Positions 49,138 through 61,400 of a stretch of DNA of 64,000 nt are shown one piece after another. Under the pieces are notes generated by a model. It was not told the DNA's origin. It was given only the letters and a program-made list of their open reading frames with translations, and did no database searches. Origin of the DNA: Circinella umbellata (lineage: Eukaryota > Mucoromycota > Mucoromycetes > Mucorales > Lichtheimiaceae); contig JAIWNF010000026.1 of NCBI GenBank assembly GCA_025093555.1, positions 372,001 to 436,000 of the forward strand, read 5' to 3'. The position numbers and the translations under genes are program-made. The first letter of the stretch is position 1, and the number at the start of each line of letters is the position of its first letter.

Positions 49138-49244
49138 GCGACATTATAATAATACGAATCAAATAATCAAGATACTTATTTTTGTCTTTTTGTTTTCTTT
49201 TTCATTCTATTTTTTCTGACCATTACTACTATTTAATAATAATA

Positions 49245-51658
49245 ATGAAAAATTTGGCAGTGAAGAAAAGACTCTTTTCATTATTATTATTACTAACTTC
49301 TGGAACAGTAATCAATGCACTTCCGCCACAACCTCGCGCTGATCAAAGTAAATATTATTATAACCTCGTTCCGATCGTGAGAATAATAAAACTTTTGATC
49401 TGTCTACAGAAACATTAAAACCATCTTTGACTTTATTTGTTGATTATTATTTATTTTTTATGTTTTTGCAGTGTGCGGCTATATGCCAAATGAAGCAAAA
49501 ATTTATTGTTACGGAGGGCACCGATTTGGAGCTAATGCGAGTGTGACATCTAGTTTTGAACAATATTTTTTTAGTATCAGTCTAACACAAGATTGGCGAG
49601 TTACTGATATGCAAAATGGTTGGGAACAAATAACTCAAGATCTTGGACCCAACGTTAATTTTGCAATGGAGATGGTCCCCAATGAGAATCTCATTTTTAT
49701 GCATGGGGGTGGCATATCGACTCAAATACAAACCAGATATAAAGCTGCATATTTCAATACAACAGATAATGCTTCTGGTTGGAAGCAAGTTATCCCAGAG
49801 CAAACTGGAAGTAGAGTGTAAGTATAATAATTGTTGTCCTTCAACTAATGATACAATGTCTTCAGTATAATAGAAGTAGCAATAAGAATGGATGTGATGT
49901 TAACAAGTAGATATATATAAATAGTATGACCCAATCAGCCATACTCGGACCAGACAATTCGACAATCTATATTTGGGGTGGAATGAGGTATGTGTCGATG
50001 ATTTTCGTTAATGAGCTATTTTAATATAAATTGATTCGTTGCTTTTTCAAGAAATGAGTGTTGTATTAACAAGCTATATTTAGAAATGAGCTCACAGGCG
50101 ATATGGAGCCGGGTGATGAAAAATATCCTCTTGCAATGTACACATTAGACGTTAAAGTAAGTTGAAATATATTTTCTTTCAATGGTTGTTAGTGAATATT
50201 TATTAACTATATTTAACTAAAAAAATCTTTGAATACATAGAGTTGGCAATGGGGAGCTGGAGATTCCGCGCCGGCAGGATATACTTATGCTACGCCAGTA
50301 CTCATCGGATCCTTCATTTATTACATTGGTGGCTATACGACAGCGTCGAATGCTATCCGCCCAAACCCAATGGATAGTGTTCTTATGTATAACACCGAAT
50401 CTGGTGGTTGGCAAACACAAACTATTGGTGGATCAGTGATTCCATCAACAAGAACTCGTCATACAGTAACTTTAAGTAAGGTTAACCACAAAAATACTAT
50501 TTAACTTTTATTACGTAGCTACATTTTATTGTAGAAAAAAAAAGTTTAGAATGGTAGACTGTTGTATAGTTTTAACACGCTTTTATTTATAATAGAGCCA
50601 AGTACAGGAGAAGTAATCTTATTTGGTGGACAAAATCCAGGTAAACAATAATTTAATAATTCCAACAATCGATGAACCATAAAGATATAGAAATTAATAA
50701 TATGATAACAATTATAATGAACATATTACTATAGATAAAGACGGTGAATCACGAGACGATTATTTTTATATATTAAATACCCAAGGTGATAACTTGACAT
50801 GGAGTACCAGAGCGTTGGGAGGGAATTTCAATGCTCTGGGGATTATTGGTCATTCTGGTATGTATAGTTTTCTATTCATTAACATTACTTGAAATATTTC
50901 TTGGTCTCGAAAAATTCAATATATCTGTAGTAGTAGTATTACTTTTATATGTTGTTGATTGAATATCGCTGCTTTTATTTAATACTTATATAAATTATTT
51001 GTTTAGCTGTTCTCGCGGGAGATTATTTTATCATTCTATTTGGAGCTCTTAATACGAACAAACAAACTTCTTTTTTCAAACTCACAAATGAAGTACAAGT
51101 GCTAGATGTAAATAGGTGGTTTTGGGTTAGCTCTGTTAATGCTTTGACTCCTGAAACGCAATCACCAGTAGTACCTGGCGCTGATGGTTCCTCTTCGGTT
51201 AGTACAGGAATGATAGCAGGTGTAGTTGTCGGTGGTGCAGCAGGCGTTGCCATCATTGCCGGAATTATCATTTTTATTTTGAGACGAAAAAGAAAAAACC
51301 GAAATTCAGAAGAGGAACACAAAGCCAGTAGTAGCATTAGAATGCTCCCTGATGAAAATGAATGTAAGTGTACATTAATATATAGCATCTGAAGGAATAT
51401 CTATTACTTTTTCGCAATATGCTTAGAAATTCATTTTTTTAAATCTTGCATTTTTTTTTGTATCTAGTTTCACAAGTAGATAGTGCCACTTTATATGCAA
51501 CTTCTCAAGGTCCATACGACGCTTCTATCACTCATGGTCCAACACCCACTTTCTACGGTACAGAAAAACCTGATGCTTCAGCATCAAATCCGCAAGATCA
51601 AAAGAAAGAATATCAACGATTATCATTTATGAAGTCGGTTAAACCTGACGGTGCTTGA
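49245..51658 (+). CDS. kelch-propeller type I membrane protein, copy C
   Basis: Nine exons join in frame to 511 residues: 49245-49347, 49472-49817, 49925-49987, 50084-50156, 50241-50475, 50596-50640, 50735-50857, 51007-51363, 51468-51658. The signal peptide is MKNLAVKKRLFSLLLLLTSG. Blades include YCYGGHR, FMHGGG, TIYIWGGM, IYYIGGY, VILFGGQNP and FIILFGALN. The membrane helix lies near 397-420 (MIAGVVVGGAAGVAIIAGI) before RRKRKNR. The tail has RMLPDENE, then SQVDSATLYATSQGP as in copy B, and ends SVKPDGA. Exon 2 and intron 2 are nearly identical to copy A, whereas exon 5 and the tail are closer to B, so the gene is a mosaic. The family is probably expanding by local duplication; function is unknown. 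Confidence 0.85.
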
Positions 51659-53936
51659 TACCAATTAGTATAGCACGATGATCCCCACTATCTATTTTTA
51701 TATTAACTTATACTATAATATCTCAACTCCTTCAGGTTTTTTTTCAATTCAATTGAATCCTAAGAAAAGCTATTTGTACTGTAGCAGTAGTAGTAATACC
51801 TTTATCATTGTAATATAACTATTTTTTTTCTTACCATTTTTATTTATATACGTAGATGTCTTATACCATTATTAAATTTTTGATGCATAAAAATAAATTA
51901 TTTGAACTTATAAATGTTTACTTTATTATTATTTTTTGCTATTAATGATAGGAAACATATTTAAATAAATTGAAACTGTCTACTGATATCATAATTAAAA
52001 TAATAATAATAATACTTGTTGCATGCATGCTTTCAGGTTTTGAAAAATGCTTGAGGTCTTTGGAGTGTGGAATTTCGAATTTTATTTTATTTTTATGTCA
52101 TTGCCATGGTTAATAAGATAAGTATTTTCTATTTTTACTTTTCTATGTATAATAAAAAGTTCACAAAAAAAAAGGTGTCTTTAAGAAATAGGTAAAAGAT
52201 TGATGAAGTTGAATAAAATTAAGTTATTCGTGACACAATCATGTTTTGGAACTAATAATCATATAGTACATATATCAAACGAAGGATCTCATCTGATTTT
52301 TTGTAACAGTTGTTTAGTACACTGGTTTCAATTTCACAGCTTTCGTTGTTATTGTAATATTGATTATTCAAATAACTAATAATTTACATATGTAATGTTT
52401 ATATCTTGGAAGCATACCTGTATGTACGACGCAATTGTATATTAGAAGCTTATAGAACGTTTTTCATCAGTTAACAAAAAATATTCATTAATCGGTTGTC
52501 ATATACTCCCTCAACATGAATATTTAATACGGACACGACGTATCAATATTTATCTTATCTCTTTATATAAATAATAATGAATGAAGCCATTTTTTATTTT
52601 TATTTTTTGCCCCTTTTTTGTTTAGAATTAAAGTGCTCTAAATTTGAACACACTAGAGAGACTACATTCATGCAAAAAGTTTGTACAACTTTGAACGTTT
52701 TTTTGTCCAGAAAAGGAAATTTGCCAATACCTGGAACCTGGTTCTGTAATTCGTTTTTTTAAAAGCAAATTTAGAGATTGCTATTAAAGTTAGATAATAT
52801 TCCCACAAATATACTTATTGTTTATTTACAGTACTTGTATATACTAATAATAATACTCTTTATATTTATTAATTTTCAGCCGTGATTTTATGTATGATAT
52901 ATAAAAACTAGGTTACGTACCTGCCTATTAATTTAATCAGCCAAAATTATTTATACGTACATGTCACTGTTTATAGAATTACGTATAGAATTATAAATTG
53001 TATCTAGATAGAGTTAAAACATTTCATTTGACGATTAAGAATCCGAGATCACTAAAAACAATTTACTCTAACTTTACAATTTTAGAAACTAGCGTCCTTT
53101 AATCAATTTCTCAACTTTGCTAATCCAATATTGTGTAAAATATTGTGATCTCAACTAGCAAGAAATGACTGTTCTTGCGTGGTTAGAACTTCATCAAAAG
53201 AAGTTTTCGTACCTTAAACTTCATGTTGAGCTACGTAAATAATGCCAAGGACAATTATCTTTCAATAGATCATGACTACTAGTGAGTTGTTTGCTCTTCT
53301 GTCAGTCATCCCCTTTGCTAGATAGAAAAAGAAGGCAGGTCTCAAGTTCTAAGGATTGGTTTGAAAATAATGCAATTTGAGACATATTTTTGGTTGCTAT
53401 GGAAACATATTTTTTTTTAATTTTCGCATTACTTGATGCGTATATGGTGTAAAAGGTCTGGGATTATCCGACCAATAATAGCGAATTAATAGTAACTGAG
53501 ATCATCTTGGTGTTACCGTTTCTAGTAAAGATGATCGTTCCGTGTACGTAGCAACTTATAAAGTGCATGAAATAAAAATGGTCCGCATTTTTCAATGCTT
53601 GTGCAGTACTGCCTTCATATTTTGTTTAATCCCAAACAAATATCAAACGAATGTAAGCATACGTATATAAAATAATAATAATAGTAATCGTTGATTATAA
53701 TAGCACAGTTATTTAAATATTATTATTATACGTATGTTACAAAAATAAAAGGTGTTGAAATATGGATATAAGTGAGTGGGGATTATTGTACAAAACAAAA
53801 AGAAAAGATCTTAATAATCTAAGTAATAATAAAATCTAGTGTTATCTAATAGTATAAAAAACAAAAATATATAAACAAAAAAAGAGGAACTTTTTTTTCG
53901 GGACGAGAGTAGATAAATAAATAAATATAAACGAGA
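51659..53936. other. gene-poor region between copy C and the RWDD2-like gene
   Basis: About 2.3 kb with no supported coding sequence. It holds many short TAA/AAT microsatellite-like runs and homopolymers. It must contain the 3' ends of copy C (+) and of the RWDD2-like gene (-), which converge. Confidence 0.45.
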
Positions 53937-55013
53937 TTAGTTTTGTAAATCATAATCAAATAAATGATCAAATGCTTCAGCACATCCATTTTCCTTCATC
54001 CAATCTTGGAGTTTATTCAAATCATTATGATTAGAAAATTGACCATGTATATCAAATGTATATTCTTTCATATCAGAGAATCGTCTTAATGTTTGTAATT
54101 CAGCAAGTGATTCACATTCTGTCTTCTCTTGCCATTTTGATGTCATTTTTCGATGGGATGCGGGTATATCAGACCAAGAAACTGTTTTAATATCATTGAT
54201 AAAGCGTGCTACATCCTTTTTTTTTATAGAAAACATTATTAATATGATGATAATGATTCGATTAATCCACACTAAATTGTTACCTTTTCTTTTCCTTCAA
54301 GGCACATAGCTCCTGGTTTTCCTGGACATAAAAATCCGGTGATTTTATATTTTGGTGCCCAATCCACAATATGGCCTCTCTATTATTATTAATAAATTAA
54401 TTGATTATATTTTAATGATAGTAACATTCATTAATTTTACCTTTTCTCGGGTATAAATCATTGGAAACCAAATCCATTCACGAAGAAAAGTACACGGTCC
54501 TTCATTTTTATTCATATTCTTTTTGGCATTTAATTCTTCTTGTTCTTGTAAAGCTTTTTCAGCCATAGGCTCTGCTTCTCCTTGAATATATTGTATTTTT
54601 TCTAATATACATGATGCACGATCTTCTTCTGGTGTTGTATCCGGTTCATATGTTTGTAATAATTCACTTAATGAACCATGTGCTTCACGAGATAACCATT
54701 GGCTATTGGCAGAAGCAATAGTTAATTTAAAGTCGGTCATTTGTCGTATAGAGAGTTGACAAAATAATGATAATGGAAGTTCTCGTTCACGAACAGATAA
54801 AATAAGTTTTATTTCAATATTGATTGAGTCACCTGTCAAAGTATTACTAGTAGTAGGTGTAGTACCTAGTTCATTCAATTGTTGTAATTCTTTATAGGTT
54901 GAAACGTCTCGATCACTACGAAAACTAAATTCGTCTTCACCATAATACATTGATTTTAATAATTCAACGACATTAACGACATTTTCAATATTATCTATTG
55001 GCAAGTTTGACAT
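53937..55013 (-). CDS. RWDD2: RWD domain protein, RWDD2-like
   Basis: Three exons on the minus strand (55013-54441, 54379-54284, 54215-53937) join in frame to 315 residues. The ATG at 55013 (MSNLPIDNIENVV) precedes an RWD domain at about residues 1-120. Its sequence starts with ELLKSMYYGEDEFSF and has an ILSVRERELPLSLFCQLSI block. The C-terminal half carries the DUF1115/PRP3-C-like domain: FLREWIWFPMIYTREK, HIVDWAPKYKITGFLCPGKPG, then ARFINDIKTVSWSDIPASHRK. This two-domain layout and length are those of RWDD2A/RWDD2B proteins. RWD domains mediate protein interactions, and the molecular role of RWDD2 proteins is poorly known. It is divergent from TAF2 and probably shares its promoter region. 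Confidence 0.88.
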
Positions 55014-55490
55014 TATATTTTTTTTAAAGGAAATTGAGAGAGAGAGAGACAAAGAGACAGAGAGGGGGGTGTGAGAAAAAAAAAGAGAGATAATCTTCCA
55101 GGCACTGTCAAAGAATAGATTTAGAGATTTTAATATTTTAATATTCAGCTGTAACTCTTTTTTTTTTTAAAGGAAAGTGTTACGTCACAATTTTTTTTCT
55201 TTTCTCTTTTTTTGGACTTAATAAAAAAAAAGCAGCGTGAGTTATATGAGAGAGAGAGAGAGAGATAGAGTCCAATTCAGTGAGTCTTAACTGTGTGTGA
55301 ATAATATAAAACCACCTAATATATTTTTTCACTCTCACCCTTTAGCTGCTTTAAACATTTTTTTTAAAATAAAAAAAAAAGAAGTATATATTATAAAACA
55401 AGTTAATTTATATAACTCGTTTAAAGTCGCTCAACACATCCAAGCTCCCCCCCACCTTCTCCCCTTATATAACTGACTCGAATCTTTGTG
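55014..55490. promoter_or_regulatory. divergent promoter region, RWDD2-like / TAF2
   Basis: Under 500 bases separate the two start codons. GA-rich runs occur near both ends (about 55033-55057 and 55249-55268), with several T and A tracts between them. A pyrimidine-rich stretch lies at 55442-55465 just upstream of TAF2. Shared control of the two genes is possible but not shown. Confidence 0.4.
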
Positions 55491-58400
55491 ATGCAACGAG
55501 CGTTTACTCTATAAGTATCCTTTTCATTTTATTTCTATTTTTGATTCGACATCGTTCTTTTTGGATACTAACATTTTTCTTTTAATATCATATCGTCGTT
55601 TATACAAGTCATGAACGGTTCGTGCTGGACATTGATCCGACTCGGCGACACATCAAGGTAAATATACACACACGCACACATTCATTTTGAATTTGATAAT
55701 AAACCAACCAAACGACCAACCAACATGATAAAATGAAATGGAAGTGATTTTTTCATTTCTTTCGCGAACAAAAAAGTTAATTTAAAAACATGTTCCCTTC
55801 TTCTATATATAAAAGGGCTCGGCAGAACTGACCATCCAACCTTTACAAAAAAGACTGAGCAACATTCGGATCAACTGTCGACAATGCAGTATGTCTTTTT
55901 TTTTTTTGAATTACATAAATATAAAGTCGAACAACCTTCTTTTTGTTTCCATGTATTATTATTTTCTCGATTTATATTAATTAGTGTTACGGGGTAATAT
56001 ATATACTTATATTTTAATAGAAATCACTGGTGTTCAAGTTAATGAAGAAAACGTTAGACACAGTTATGCAGATCCTGTGTCAGAACTTACTTTAGGAGAA
56101 GATACAACAGTAGCATATCATAATGTATATAAAAGTAAATATCTGAATGCATTACGGGAAGCCGATGAAGGCGAATTATTAATACCCATCCCGGATAGTT
56201 GTATAAAACAGGTAAGGACAATTTTATTCACCATTATTTAACTTTTTATATATATATATATATTATATTATATACTTATATTGATGGATGAATAATAATA
56301 ATAATAATTATAATGATTAGATATCTGAATCTGAAGCACGTTTAGTAACCAACGATGTTTATATGCACGACACCATGACGAGTAAGTTAAATTTGAATTA
56401 TAATAATAGAGTGTTGGGTGCGGGGAGGAGGGGGGAAAGAGGGGAAATTTATTATTTGATCCTTAAAATAATAATAATAATAATCTGATTCATTTTTTAA
56501 GCTTTGCATGATGATACTGTAACAGTCGATAAAACGTTATCATCTACACCTACATTTGCACCAATTACTATTCGAGTAGAATATACATTAGAAAATCCAA
56601 GGACCGGATTAATATTTGTTGATCCTGATGAACTTGTTGCACCTTATGTAAGTTATATATATATATATATATATATAAGGATATATATAAGGATATAAAC
56701 TCATAAAAAACTATTTAGCGTTATCATCATTTGTATACCATAAATCAACCGCTGCCTGGTGCAACGCGTTCCTGGTTACCATGTATTGACAGAATTCATG
56801 ATCGATGTACTTGGGATATGGATTTTATTGTACCAAATAAATTAGGTTCATTACCTAATTCAAAAAATGGAGAAGATATGACAGATGATGAATATCCATC
56901 CATGGTTGTATGTAGTGGTGAAATGGTAGAACAGGTAAGATAATAGAAAAAAGAGGGAAACATAATATAGTGGGGAAAAAAAGGAGTGTTTTTATAAAGA
57001 AGATAGTCAACCCCCCTGAATATTATTAAAAATTGACAACGAAAAAAAAAATTAAATTATCTTTAGGTTGTACATCCATTAGATCCTTCACGTAAAATAG
57101 TACGCTATAATTTATCAGTACCAACAGCAGCACCTTTTATTGGATTCGCTATTGGACCTTTTGAAATGATTAAATTGACACCTTCACAGTTACAAGAAGA
57201 AGTTTTAACAGGAGCTGATTTAGATGAAAGTCAACAACAAAGTTTAATGGCAGAAATTAATATGATGGCAAATATTTTTGCTTTTGCATTACCAGGAAGA
57301 CAAGAAGATTTAACCGTTAGTTGTAGTTTTTTAATGCATGTAAGTTTCATCTTTTAATTCGAGTTAGGGGCGGGAGGTCACATTTATACATATTTGGGTA
57401 GTGTTCTTTGAAAAAATGTGTGTAAGATTCAATTTAGGTCCAATCATGATCGTTATACTGACATCATTGTTATTCTATCTTTTATTTTAGGCGATGCATT
57501 TTTACGCTCAAGAATATGGTTCATATCCTTTTTCAGATTATAAATTAGTATTTGTAGAAGATGCTTGGAGTGAAACAAGTTCAAGTGCATCTCTTACAAT
57601 TTATAGGTAAGGATTATTATTATTACTGAGATTTAAATGTCTTTGTGTGTATGTGTGTGTGTTAATTATATTATATTTATCATTAGTTCACGATTATTAC
57701 ATCCACCTGATATTATTGATCAAACTTATAATACTCGACGTGTCTTGAGTCTGGCACTTGCAAGGCAATGGTTTGGTATTCATATTGTACAAAAATCATG
57801 GCCAGATGCATGGCTTGTATATGGTTTATCAAATTTAATGGGTGCTTATTTTATTAAGCGACATTTGGGAAATAGTGAATTTCGGCTACGGATGAAAAGG
57901 GTAAGTTCAAGTATATCTATCACTGGCTTTTTAATATATATTTACTATTGTGTGAGGACAAAAAAACTAATGTGGTTGATGTGTCGTTATTATTATTAGG
58001 ATATGGAATTATGTTGTTCTTTGGATATCAATCGACCACCATTATATAATCCAGCATTACCATCACCACTGGAACCTGAAGATCTTGAATTTATTGAATT
58101 AAAAGCACCTTTAGTATTATATATGTTGGATAAACGTATGTGTAAAGCGGGTGCTACTTTAGGCTTATCGCGTGTTATCCCCAAAATCCTTGTTTCTGCC
58201 ATTAGCGGCGAATTGGTTCACAACGCGCTCAGCACGCATTACTTTTTGAAATTATGCCGCAAAGTCAGCGGTGTGGATACGAAAACATTTGCGGATCAAT
58301 GGATCTACCGAAGCGGTTGTCCAAAATTTAGTTTTTCATTTCATTTCAATCGAAAAAAGATGGTTGTTGAATTTTATATGCGACAAGAAAATACCAATGC

Positions 58401-61400
58401 ATGTCTTCATAATACTACTTCATCATTACATAGTCGAGATAACGACGATGCTAATAACGACAATGAGGAAAGCACCGCGAAATCAACAATTATGTATACA
58501 AAAAGTGGCAAGAAGAAATATGTTAAAAAGAAAAAGATTAAAGAAAATTCACCACCTCCGGCACCTGCACCTGCACCAACACCTTCTGCAGCCGATTTAG
58601 AAAATAGTAATGGAATGATTGATTATCAAGATCTAGTGTCACCTTTATTTACTGGTAATTTGACGGTACGCATTCATGAAGCCGATGGGACACCTTATGA
58701 ACATATTTTGGATATTCAATCAGCAAAACATAAATTTGAGGTACAATTCAATACCAAATATAAACGTATTCGACGAAACACAAAACGATTTTTAGCGAAA
58801 CAAGCAGCGGCAGCAGCAGCTGTTGCTGAAGAAGATGCTGAAAAAGAAGATGGAGAAGGTGGAACAACGAATGTATTGGGTATTATTCCAGCATTGGGTC
58901 TTGGTATGCCTGTTTTTGAAGATCCAAAACAACGTGAACTTTGGAAAGTTGTAGAATGGGGTCAAGAAGAAGATGATACCAGTGGTGCAGCGAGTGCTAT
59001 GTTTGATTGGATTCGTTTGGATGCTGATTTTGAATGGATTTGTACGATTGATTTTCAACAACCCGATTATATGTGGGCAGGTCAATTAACAAAAGATCGT
59101 GATGTTGTTGCACAATATGAGGTAAAAAAAAACTTTTATTTTTATGAATTATTATATAAAAAAAGGGAGAGGAAAAAAGTGTTTTGATTAAAACTTTACA
59201 AATTATTATTTATTTTAGGCTATTGAAGCACTTAAAAATATGCCATCTTTACCAACATCGACAAGTTTGCTTCGTGCATTATTAGATCCAAAATGTTTTT
59301 ACAAAATTCGAATGGAAGCAGCTTATGCACTTGCTAAAGGTGGTGGAGGAGATAATAATTGGGTTGGATTACATCAATTATATAAAATGTTTCAAAATCG
59401 ATATTGTTTTGCACCTAGTGGGAGTGCGATTCCAGAAGATGATGATGCTGAAGATCCTTTAACTTGGGCACAAGCTATACCCAAGCCCAATAATTTTAGT
59501 AATTTGGGTGATTATTTTGTTCAAAAAGGATTGGTTATTGCATTTTCACAAGTTCGTGATCAAGAAGGTGTTACACCCATTCGAGTTCGACAATTATTAC
59601 TTGATCTTTTAAAATATAATGATAATATTGGAAATGAGGTAAAAAAAAAAAGGAAAAGATAAGGGATGAAAAACAAACTTTGTATTTATTCTTTATTTTT
59701 AACGTGATATGAATTATGGAATGGTGTCTTTTTTTTCGGGTGTGTGTATATTTTAGTTTTCTGATAGTTATTATATTGCAACTATCATATCTGCTCTTGG
59801 TGATGCTTTTATACCCACACATGAAAATTCAAATTCTGATGCTATGCAAATTGATAATGAAGAAAATGAACAACTTTTAGCAGCTGCTGTTTCAGAAATT
59901 GAACGATTTAGAACTTTAGATTGTGTTATTCCTACTTATCATAATATTGTTACTGTAAGCTGTATCAAGGTAAAAAAAGAAATGTTGTCAATTTTTATGT
60001 CAGTCGGAATCTTATAATTTTTGCATGGTAACACTAATTAATAAAAAATACTTAGGCTCTTACAAAATTAATGTTAAATGGCATGCTTGAACTGAGTGTG
60101 AATCTTTTCTTACAATATACAAGGTAAAAATCGTCATCTTCTCTCATTATAATCATTATTACCATATCTAACTCTTATGTTTGAAAAATAAATAAATAAA
60201 TATAGATACGGTCATTATTTAGGAATTCGTCTTTGTGCATTTGATAGTCTTTTTGTTTTATGTGATTTGACAGATAATACCCTTACCGAATATTTCCTTA
60301 GTGTTATTAAAGATGATCCATGTCCTTATGTTTCTCATTATGTGGCGAGAGCCATGCTGGCTTGGTTAGGACCAGCAATGCGTGATAAGCCAGATTTAAT
60401 ACAAAATCGATTTGTAGAAGAATTCGCAGAAGAAGAAGGAAATAGCTCCATGTTAGAAGATAGACGACGACAGCAACAACAACAACAATCTCAAAAGAAA
60501 AAGAACGATGATCAAATTCATATTCAAAATTTAAGAAGACAGTTTGAAAATAATATGGAACTTCAAGAAAGTATATGGCGATTATTAAAGTAAGGTTTTT
60601 CTTTTTAATTTATGGTTTCGAGGTTGTTTATCGTAAAATAATTTTTTTTAACTTTTGCTTATTATATTTTAGCTCTAAAGAAAGTGCCTCACTTGACCAT
60701 TCAATACGAAAAAGTTTATTACAATTTTGTGAATATATGTATAAACCAGTGGATGTTGGTATTAAAGTTACGATTCGTATGCCATCTCTTGTTCAAGATA
60801 TGCCAGATGAAGAACCATCTACACCTTCACCACCTATTCTCAAAATCACCAAATCATTATCAACAGCATCATTATCATCCTCTAAACATGATAAACATGA
60901 TAAACACGATAAACATCATAAACATGCAAAGGAAAATGGTGAAATCACTCGACCAGAAAAACGACCTGCTCCTCTTGAACAGCATGTTACTCAAATGGAA
61001 CAAAAGCAACATGAACCAAAAGTATCTACACCATTATCAAGAACAGTATCACCACCACCATCGACAGCAACAAATGTACCTCCTTCCTCCTCTTTTTCAC
61101 CTTCTTCTCCGCATCATGTTCCTTCTACTTCTACTACTTCTTCAGCTGCTCTTACTCCAGTACCAGAATCAGCAACTATGATGGATATTGATAAACAAGT
61201 TCCACAAATGTTAATTCCAAAAATTACTACCAAAAAACCTGATGGTATGTCTATTAGTGATTTCAAGAAATGTAGACGTATTCTTGGTAAGGTACAAAGA
61301 CATAAGTCTGCACTCGCATTTTTACAACCTGTTGATGAAGAAACGGACGGTGCTCCTGGATATTATGCTGCTATCAAGTAAGTTTGTTTTTTTTTTTACA

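Noticed and set aside
55515..55524. U12-type intron at the TAF2 start taken as proven
   Set aside because: Although the donor string fits, using it from the nearest ATG brings in a stop codon and the intron has a canonical U2 branch site, so I kept it only as an open question.
57996..59085. Minus-strand and alternative-frame ORFs over TAF2
   Set aside because: TAF2 is continuous in the plus frame with conserved motifs; the others are low-complexity translations of it.
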